A DNA stretch of 56,869 nucleotides. Origin: an uncultured Opitutia bacterium. GTDB lineage: Bacteria; Verrucomicrobiota; Verrucomicrobiia; Opitutales; Opitutaceae. A program made the position numbers and the translations under genes. Every line of letters begins with the position of its first letter. The stretch's first letter is position 1. The notes below the pieces were generated by a model. It worked only from the letters and a program-made list of their open reading frames with translations, was not told the DNA's origin and ran no database searches. Positions 50,705 through 56,869 of the stretch are shown here, piece by piece. The stretch is taken from the NCBI GenBank assembly GCA_903919985.1, contig CAIXKG010000204.1:1-56869 (forward strand). The letters run 5' to 3'.

Positions 50705-52666
50705 ATGGAAATTCCTCCCAGCCACGACGACTCCGCGTCGTCCGCCCAGCCCGATTCGACGGGCGGCAAAACCAAGAAGACGGTGCGTCCCCGCGCCAGC
50801 GCCCGCGCTCCCCGCAAGCCGAAGGCCGCCAAGTCAGACGCTGCCTCTGAGGCGCCTGCTGGCCAGCCGGCTTCCGCCCGCGAACCCGACGCGCCCCGTC
50901 AGACGGAGATTTTTCAACCCGAACCGCCTGCGCCCCGCGCTTCATTTTCTCCGGACCCGAGCGCTTCGCGTGAAAACAATGCCCCGGCCGATCAGGGCAG
51001 CAGCTCCGGCCCTGCCGGCGATGGCCCGAATCACGACAGTGCCGCTCAGGATCACGGTGGTGGTGGGAGTGGCGAAGGAAACTTCCAAGGCGGCGGCCAG
51101 CCCCAACACCGCGGCGGTGGTGGGGGTCATGGCGGTGGCGGCGGTCAGGGCGAGTGGCAGGACCGCAACGCTTGGAAGCGCAACAAGCGCAAGCGTGGGC
51201 GCCATGGCGGCGGCCCGTGGCAACCCAATGGTCCGGGTCCCAGTTCCGGCGGCGGTGGTGGTGGCGCCCCCAGCGCCCCGTTTCATCCGCCCCAACCTCC
51301 CCCACCCAGCGCGCCGAAACATTTTGGCGACTTGCCGAATCCCGCGCGATTCTCCGATCTCACCGCGCTGGCCGCGACCGCCCAGGATATTTCATCCGGC
51401 GGCGGCGAACCAGTCGTGTTGGAAAAACTCTACGCGCTGAGTCTCGCCGATCTCACCGCTTACACGCGGGCCCAAGGTATCGCTTTCGAGGGCGCACCCA
51501 CCCGAAAACAATTTCAGGCGATGATCTTCGCGGCCGCCACCGCGGCCAAACGCCCGATTCTCGATCGCGGCTACATCGATATCAACGATCTCGGCGCCTT
51601 CATCGTCCACGAGCAGGGCAACTACCGGCTTTACTCAGACGACGCCTTTCTCCCCGAGACGTTGATCGCTCGCTACGGCCTCAAACGCGGGCACCAAGTT
51701 GAAGTCCAGGTCCAAGCCCCGCTCCCCGGCGAACGCTGCCCGTCAGTGGTGCGCATCGATAAAGTCATGGGCATGGCGCCGGGCGACATCGCGAACGTCG
51801 TGCCGTTTGAGGAGCTCGTGCCTTACTACCCGTTGAAACGCATCCTGCTCGAAGATGCCGAGGTCGTGAAGGACGTCTCGATGCGCGCGATCGATATCCT
51901 GACCCCGATCGGCTTTGGCCAGCGCGCGCTCATCGTCGCACCGCCGCGCACGGGCAAAACCGTGTTGCTGCAAAATATCGCGAACTCGATCTCGGCGAAC
52001 AGCCCCGACGTAAAGCTCATCCTGCTGCTCATCGACGAACGCCCCGAGGAGGTCACGGATTTCCGCCGCCACACGAAAGGGGAAGTCGTTTCCTCGACCT
52101 TCGACGAAACGCCCGAGAGCCACGTTCACTGCGCCGAAATGGTCGGTGAAAAAGCCCGCCGCCTCGTCGAGCAAGGCCAGCATGTCGTCATCCTTCTCGA
52201 CTCGATCACGCGTCTCGCCCGCGCCTACAACGCCCTGACGGGCAACGCCGGAAAAACGATGTCGGGCGGTCTCGAATCAAACGCGCTGCAAAAGCCGAAA
52301 CGTTTCTTCGGCGCCGCGCGCAACATCGAGGGCGCCGGCAGTCTCACGATCATCGCCACCGCGCTGATCGACACCGGCTCGCGCATGGACGAGATCATCT
52401 TCGAGGAATTCAAGGGCACCGGTAATTGCGAGGTGCATCTGGACCGCGGCCTGGTCGAGCGCCGGATTTTCCCCGCGATCAACATCGACCGCTCCGGCAC
52501 GCGCAAGGAAGAGCTCATTTATCACCCCGAGGAATTGCAGCGCATCTTTGGCCTGCGCCGCGCGATGCAGGGCCTCGGCCCGATCGAATCGATGGAAATG
52601 CTGATCACCCGGCTCAAGAAGACGAAGTCCAACGCCGAGTTCCTCCTCAGCCTGAGCCGGCAGTAA
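50705..52666 (+). CDS. rho: Transcription termination factor Rho with long disordered N-terminus
   Basis: A 653-residue Rho. The first about 215 residues are low complexity: basic Ala/Lys/Arg (RPRASARAPRKPKAA), acidic/Pro, then Gly/His runs and a basic patch (AWKRNKRKRGRHGGG). The canonical part follows: RNA-binding oligonucleotide/CSD domain (RGYIDINDLGAFIVHEQGNY), Walker A APPRTGKTVLLQNIA, Walker B LILLLIDERPEEVTDF, the Q-loop LLDSITRLARAYN and R-loop GKTMSGGLE. The N-terminal extension is several times longer than in E. coli Rho. The pilB gene starts 14 bp after the stop. Confidence 0.95.
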   Translation: MEIPPSHDDSASSAQPDSTGGKTKKTVRPRASARAPRKPKAAKSDAASEAPAGQPASAREPDAPRQTEIFQPEPPAPRASFSPDPSASRENNAPADQGSSSGPAGDGPNHDSAAQDHGGGGSGEGNFQGGGQPQHRGGGGGHGGGGGQGEWQDRNAWKRNKRKRGRHGGGPWQPNGPGPSSGGGGGGAPSAPFHPPQPPPPSAPKHFGDLPNPARFSDLTALAATAQDISSGGGEPVVLEKLYALSLADLTAYTRAQGIAFEGAPTRKQFQAMIFAAATAAKRPILDRGYIDINDLGAFIVHEQGNYRLYSDDAFLPETLIARYGLKRGHQVEVQVQAPLPGERCPSVVRIDKVMGMAPGDIANVVPFEELVPYYPLKRILLEDAEVVKDVSMRAIDILTPIGFGQRALIVAPPRTGKTVLLQNIANSISANSPDVKLILLLIDERPEEVTDFRRHTKGEVVSSTFDETPESHVHCAEMVGEKARRLVEQGQHVVILLDSITRLARAYNALTGNAGKTMSGGLESNALQKPKRFFGAARNIEGAGSLTIIATALIDTGSRMDEIIFEEFKGTGNCEVHLDRGLVERRIFPAINIDRSGTRKEELIYHPEELQRIFGLRRAMQGLGPIESMEMLITRLKKTKSNAEFLLSLSRQ

Positions 52667-52679
52667 ACCACCCCGCCCG

Positions 52680-54452
52680 ATGTCCTCGTCACCGACCCGT
52701 TCCGCGCTTTCCGCCAAGACGGGCGGAGCCGACGATTTCATCGTCCAGCTGGCGCTCAGCAAAGGCCTGCTCACCGAGCAACAAATCGCCCACGCCCGGA
52801 GCATCGCCGCCACCCACGACGATCTCACGGTGCCGGCACGGCGGCTGTTCGATGTGCTGGTGGACGCAGCGCTCATCGACGCCCAACGCGTCGCGGCCCT
52901 GCTGGCCGAGGAGTTCGGCATGCCGCTCGCGCCGGACCTCGCCGCGCTCCGCGTCCCCGGCGATGTCCTGGGCCTCGTGCCCCGCGAACTCGCCGCCCAC
53001 TATCACCTGCTGCCCTTCGCGCACGACGGTCGCACGCTTCGGGTCGCAGTGGCCGATCCCTTGGATAGCGACGGCATCGACAGCCTCGGCCACATGCTGA
53101 AGCTCACCATCGAGCCGCATGTCGCCGCGGCGGCCGACATCGCCGCCGCGATCGACCGTTTCTACGGAAAAGACGCGGGCTCGATCGACGAGCTGCTCAA
53201 TAATCTCTCCGCCGCCGGCAATGGCGGCCCGGCCGCCACCACGACCGCGAGCAGCGCCGGCGACATCAGCGACACCGAGGCCGATGCGCCCGTGGTGAAA
53301 CTCGTCCACACCATTATTCTCGAGGCGATCCAGCGCCGCGCTTCCGACATTCACCTCGAGCCGTTAGAGAAACGTTTCCGCGTGCGCTACCGCATCGACG
53401 GCGTGCTCCTCGAAGTTGAAAATCCGCCGAAGCGACTCCAGCTCGCGATGATCTCCCGCCTGAAAATCATGGCGAACATCAGCATCGCGGAGAAACGCAT
53501 CCCGCAGGACGGCCGCATCCAGATCGTCATGAACGGCCGTCAGCTCGACCTGCGCGTGTCGTCGCTGCCCACCGCCCACGGCGAGAGCATCGTGATGCGC
53601 ATCCTCGACAAGGAAGGCCTGCAACTCGGCCTGCCCGAACTCGGTTTTTTCAGCGACGACCAGCAAACCCTCGAGCGCCTCATCGCCCTGCCCGACGGCA
53701 TCGTACTCGTCACGGGACCGACCGGCTCCGGCAAGACCACCACGCTCTACAGCTGCCTCCACGTCATCAACAAACCCGACCGCAAGATCATCACCGTCGA
53801 GGATCCGGTCGAGTATCAGCTCAACGGCATCAACCAGGTCCCGGTGCGCGCGGAAGTCGGCCTCACCTTCGCCGCCGCGCTGCGGGCGATGCTCCGGCAG
53901 GCGCCGAATATCGTGATGATCGGCGAAATCCGCGACCTCGAGACGGCGGAGATCGCCATCAACGCCTCGCTCACGGGCCACATGGTATTCTCCACGTTGC
54001 ACACGAACGACGCGCCCAGCGCCGTCACCCGCCTCATCGACATCGGCGTGAAACCGTTCCTTGTTTCCACCGCGCTCCGCGCGACGATGGCGCAGCGCCT
54101 CGTGCGTAAAATCTGTGCGAAGTGCCGCCAGCCCTACACGCCCGAACCGCACGAACTGCGCGCGCTCGAACTCAACGCATCCCAGATCGCCACCGCAAAT
54201 TTCTCCCGCGGCGCCGGTTGTGCGGCCTGCAACGGCACCGGTTTTCGCGGCCGCCTCAGCATCGTCGAGATTTTCTCCGTCAACGAAGAGCTCCAGCGCA
54301 TGATCTATGATCACGCCGGGTCCGCCAAACTCCGCGAAAAAGCCCGCGCCCTCGGCATGCGCACGATGCGCGAAGATGGCGCCCGCAAAGTCATCGCCGG
54401 TCTCACGACGTTCGAGGAAGTCGTCTCGATCACCGTGGGGGACGCAAGCTGA
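52680..54452 (+). CDS. pilB: Type IV pilus assembly / type II secretion ATPase, PilB/GspE family
   Basis: A 590-residue extension ATPase. An N-terminal T2SSE_N domain ([35 protein letters not shown]) precedes the catalytic core: [20 protein letters not shown], Walker [14 protein letters not shown], Asp box [11 protein letters not shown], Walker [18 protein letters not shown], His box [15 protein letters not shown] and the paired zinc Cys CAKC...CAAC near the end. It polymerises pilins. It sits between rho and pilT in one direction. Confidence 0.94.
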   Translation: MSSSPTRSALSAKTGGADDFIVQLALSKGLLTEQQIAHARSIAATHDDLTVPARRLFDVLVDAALIDAQRVAALLAEEFGMPLAPDLAALRVPGDVLGLVPRELAAHYHLLPFAHDGRTLRVAVADPLDSDGIDSLGHMLKLTIEPHVAAAADIAAAIDRFYGKDAGSIDELLNNLSAAGNGGPAATTTASSAGDISDTEADAPVVKLVHTIILEAIQRRASDIHLEPLEKRFRVRYRIDGVLLEVENPPKRLQLAMISRLKIMANISIAEKRIPQDGRIQIVMNGRQLDLRVSSLPTAHGESIVMRILDKEGLQLGLPELGFFSDDQQTLERLIALPDGIVLVTGPTGSGKTTTLYSCLHVINKPDRKIITVEDPVEYQLNGINQVPVRAEVGLTFAAALRAMLRQAPNIVMIGEIRDLETAEIAINASLTGHMVFSTLHTNDAPSAVTRLIDIGVKPFLVSTALRATMAQRLVRKICAKCRQPYTPEPHELRALELNASQIATANFSRGAGCAACNGTGFRGRLSIVEIFSVNEELQRMIYDHAGSAKLREKARALGMRTMREDGARKVIAGLTTFEEVVSITVGDAS

Positions 54453-54487
54453 CCGGCATCGCCCACGTTCGTCCGACCGCCTTCACC

Positions 54488-55570
54488 GTGCCCTACGAAA
54501 TGAACGATCTGCTCGAACTCGTCGTCGAGCAAAACGCGTCCGATCTCCACTTGCAGGTCGGCCAGCCGCCTACGCTGCGGCTGAGCGGCAGCATGACCCC
54601 CATCGACGGGCCGGATCTCACGCCGGCCGACACCGAGCTGCTCATGCAGGCGATCACGCCGGACAATCACATCAGCGCCGTGAAGCTGAATGGCGGCACC
54701 GATTTCGGTTTCGCGTTCGGCGCGAAAGCCCGGTTCCGCGTCTCCGTGCTGCGCTCGAAGGGTTACTACGGCTTGGTCCTCCGCCAGATTCCCTGCAAAA
54801 TGTTCGGCCTGCGCGACATTGGCCTGCCCGACAAGATCCGCGAACTGCTTTACCGTCCGCGCGGCCTGATTCTCGTCACGGGCCCGACCGGCTCCGGCAA
54901 ATCCACCACGCTCGCCTCGATGGTGAACTACATCAACGAGCACCGCGAAGGTCACATCATCACGATCGAGGACCCGATCGAGTATTACCATCCGCACAAA
55001 CGCTGCATCGTGACGCAGCGGGAAGTGCACGTCGATGTGCCGAGCTTTTCGGAGGCGATCCGCCGCGCGCTTCGCCAGGACCCGGACATCATCCTGGTCG
55101 GTGAAATGCGCGACCTCGAAACCATCGAGGCCGCGATCAGCGCCGCCGAGACCGGCCACTTGGTCTTCGGTACGCTACACACGAACAGCGCGGCCAAGAC
55201 CGTCGACCGCATCGTCGACGCGTTTCCGGCGAGCATAAAGGACCTGATTCGTACCCAGCTTGCGTCGTCGCTGATCGCGGTCGTTTCCCAAGTGCTCTGC
55301 AAGAAAATCGGCGGCGGCCGCATCGCGGGCTACGAGATCATGGTTACCACGACCTCGATCGCCGCGCTCATTCGCGAAAACAAAACCTTCCGCATCACCT
55401 CGGATATTCAGACCGGTGCCAACCTCGGCATGATCACGATGGACACGCATCTGATGAGTCTGGTGAACCGAGAACTCATTTCACCCGACGAGGCCCTGGA
55501 AAAAGCGCAAGACCCGCTCGTGATGCGCGAGAAGCTCCTCGCGAGCGGCGCGCAGTTGCGGGAGTTGTGA
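54488..55570 (+). CDS. pilT: Twitching motility retraction ATPase, PilT family
   Basis: A 360-residue pilus-retraction ATPase. [19 protein letters not shown] opens the PAS-like N-domain, then Walker [15 protein letters not shown], Asp box [16 protein letters not shown], Walker [16 protein letters not shown], His box [18 protein letters not shown] and a C-terminal [19 protein letters not shown]. The GTG at 54488 gives the usual short N-terminal extension; an in-frame ATG at 54500 is an alternative. Pairs with pilB upstream (35 bp). Confidence 0.94.
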   Translation: MPYEMNDLLELVVEQNASDLHLQVGQPPTLRLSGSMTPIDGPDLTPADTELLMQAITPDNHISAVKLNGGTDFGFAFGAKARFRVSVLRSKGYYGLVLRQIPCKMFGLRDIGLPDKIRELLYRPRGLILVTGPTGSGKSTTLASMVNYINEHREGHIITIEDPIEYYHPHKRCIVTQREVHVDVPSFSEAIRRALRQDPDIILVGEMRDLETIEAAISAAETGHLVFGTLHTNSAAKTVDRIVDAFPASIKDLIRTQLASSLIAVVSQVLCKKIGGGRIAGYEIMVTTTSIAALIRENKTFRITSDIQTGANLGMITMDTHLMSLVNRELISPDEALEKAQDPLVMREKLLASGAQLREL

Positions 55571-55950
55571 GCGCGCTGTTCGGAAAAAGTTAGAGCGGCT
55601 CCGCTTGGTATCAGGCGGACCGACGCCGTTGCATCCGAGGTGGGCCAGCTCGCTTGCGAGCGCCGGAGCGTTCCGCCAGGCAGACGGCCCACGCACTCAC
55701 TCAACCATCGCGGCCGTCCGAGTGTCCTTCATTTCAACCGCATCGTTCAGACTGAGATGATGCCCAAAACGCCACGAATCCGAATTTTCGAGTAGCAAAA
55801 CGCGTGAGCGTTTCGGAGGAACTCCTCGAACGGCCTCACGACTTCGCTACGCGGGAAAGCCCTTTTAGACGCCTTCTTGTGCCGTAACCTCTGGCGCATA
55901 TCTTGGGTTGATTGAGGAATCCGTTCCCAGCTTCGTCGTATAGTTCCAGA
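55571..55950. other. Intergenic region before the edge gene
   Basis: 380 bases without a convincing gene. A short hairpin (CTCGCTTGCGAG) lies at about 55650; the sequence becomes less GC-rich toward the following gene. A minus-strand frame here has no recognisable product. Confidence 0.5.
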
Positions 55951-56869
55951 ATGGCTCCCGTGAAAAAGCAAAATACAATTATCCTCATCGCTATCGTGGT
56001 TTTGTCGGGAGGCGCCATTGCAATCTGGCCGAAACAGGAGCTATCCCGAGCTACTGATAAAGCGGTAGAGATGCTGCGCCACCCGGCACCGGTTGGTCCT
56101 GATGCTAAACAGGGGCTGTTTGTAGTAGCGCCAGTTCAAACTGAGGTAACACCTGGCGCCGGAAGTCCTCAAAAAAAATTTGCCGATATGGATGTTTTGG
56201 AGCGGAACGCCATCAGGCGAGAGATCGCAAAACAAGAATTGCCCGCAATTTTTCAGGCTATGCTTAACGCCGAACGGGTAGAGCATGATCCGATGAAGCA
56301 GATGGGGCTCCAAACAACCTTGGCTGGCGCTTTGACGGAAAAGCCAGCGAGCCCAGAGTTTCTGAAGCAGCTACGAGCATTCTTGACCGACCGTTCGAAC
56401 TCCTACTTTGAGAGACAGTTACTAATTGGAGCTCTTGAATCCGCTTCAACTAAAGAAACGGTAGATTTGTTAATCAACGTTGCGAATAGTTCCTCAGAGC
56501 AAGAAATCAAGGAGTCGGCGGGCAACGTCGCCGCAGTGGGAAACTTGGGCCGGGGTCGCTCGGAACTGTCTCCGGCCCTCGAACGGGTTTGGCGAGAATC
56601 TAAAAACCCGAACGAGCTGTTGAGTACGGCCTCATCGATGGCGAAAATTGGAACACCCAGCGGCATTGACCTTTTGCTGTCAGCTGTGTTGTCACCCGAT
56701 GGACGGGATAAAGCTCGGCTGGATGCGGCCCAACGTGCGCTGCAGAAAATATTTTCCCAATGCAGTGCCGCCGTTGATCGCTCGGCTCGCCAACCAATCG
56801 CCCATGAGCACCAACGCCAAGCTGGTGGCTCCCATACTCGTCAAAATTGGCGATGCCGCCGCCGGAAAA
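55951..56869 (+). CDS. Membrane-anchored helical-repeat (HEAT-like) protein, frameshifted, cut by window edge
   Basis: A frame open from ATG 55951 to the window end. It starts with a basic N-terminus and one hydrophobic segment (NTIILIAIVVLSGGAIAI), then a helical region (RQLLIGALESASTKETVDLL, SPALERVWRES, PSGIDLLLSAVLS, LDAAQRALQKIFS) resembling HEAT repeats. At about 56756-56758 an extra C breaks the frame: downstream the neighbouring frame reads VPPLIARLANQSPMSTNAKL then VAPILVKIGDAAAGK, a natural continuation. Codon use is visibly less GC-rich than the pil genes (TTA, ATA, GTA appear), which suggests recent acquisition. Function unknown. Confidence 0.7.
   Translation, partial: MAPVKKQNTIILIAIVVLSGGAIAIWPKQELSRATDKAVEMLRHPAPVGPDAKQGLFVVAPVQTEVTPGAGSPQKKFADMDVLERNAIRREIAKQELPAIFQAMLNAERVEHDPMKQMGLQTTLAGALTEKPASPEFLKQLRAFLTDRSNSYFERQLLIGALESASTKETVDLLINVANSSSEQEIKESAGNVAAVGNLGRGRSELSPALERVWRESKNPNELLSTASSMAKIGTPSGIDLLLSAVLSPDGRDKARLDAAQRALQKIFSQCSAAVDRSARQPIAHEHQRQAGGSHTRQNWRCRRRK

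Noticed and set aside
51060-51260. Repeat-rich DNA in the rho 5' region as a possible CRISPR or satellite
   Set aside because: It is in-frame Gly-codon low complexity with no regular spacer pattern.

Overview
The window reads as a high-GC chromosome segment from a verrucomicrobium, most likely an Opitutaceae relative. The pointers are a DUF1552/DUF1592 secreted pair, a pectin/rhamnogalacturonan enzyme set, GxxExxY genes, a Rho with a long disordered N-terminus, and starts that almost never carry a Shine-Dalgarno. The taxonomic call is inference; no rRNA or tRNA gene was recognised.

Layout. 1-5.8 kb: core genes (kdsA partial, pyrG, an adenosine-kinase-like PfkB kinase, proA). 5.8-11.5 kb: a TPR gene and a rhamnose/AI-2-type sugar ABC transporter (ATPase, two permeases, binding lipoprotein) ending in a strong terminator. 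11.6-23.2 kb: one long minus-strand run of secreted proteins (DUF1552, DUF1592 cytochrome-like, two alpha/beta hydrolases, a Gly-rich protein, two PL22 oligogalacturonate lyases, GH105). 23.4-25.2 kb: divergent rhamnogalacturonan acetylesterase and an unknown secreted protein. Together with GH28 at 46.5-47.8 kb these form a pectin-degradation locus: GH28, PL22 and GH105 cut oligogalacturonate/rhamnogalacturonan, esterases remove acetyl groups, and the ABC system at 6.4-11.5 kb could import released rhamnose.

25.2-34.1 kb is a patchwork: a Val-rich leader peptide plus terminator with no ilv genes after it, YchJ, an esterase broken by an amber codon, an intact paralogue, gene relics, a FAD oxidoreductase, polyphosphate glucokinase, a SlyD-like FKBP and a methyltransferase. 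34.4-39.3 kb has the YbbP/YbbA exporter pair divergent from a TesA-like esterase. 39.4-46.2 kb has DHFR, a gamma carbonic anhydrase, a BMP-type nucleoside ABC transporter and a YdbL/YnbE pair. 47.9-55.6 kb has an ABC relic, YifB/ComM, CoaE, Rho, PilB and PilT. The right edge holds a lower-GC repeat protein with a frameshift, open to the window end.

The most unusual signal is a set of inverted-repeat-bounded modules made of short iterated motifs. They fill gaps between adjacent genes to within a few bases of the flanking stop and start codons. Two carry GxxExxY genes (one intact, one frameshifted) inside ABC-transporter gene pairs; two are empty; several more look decayed. A second family of about 100-140 bp palindromic repeats is present in four copies, two of which contain the stop codon of the neighbouring gene.
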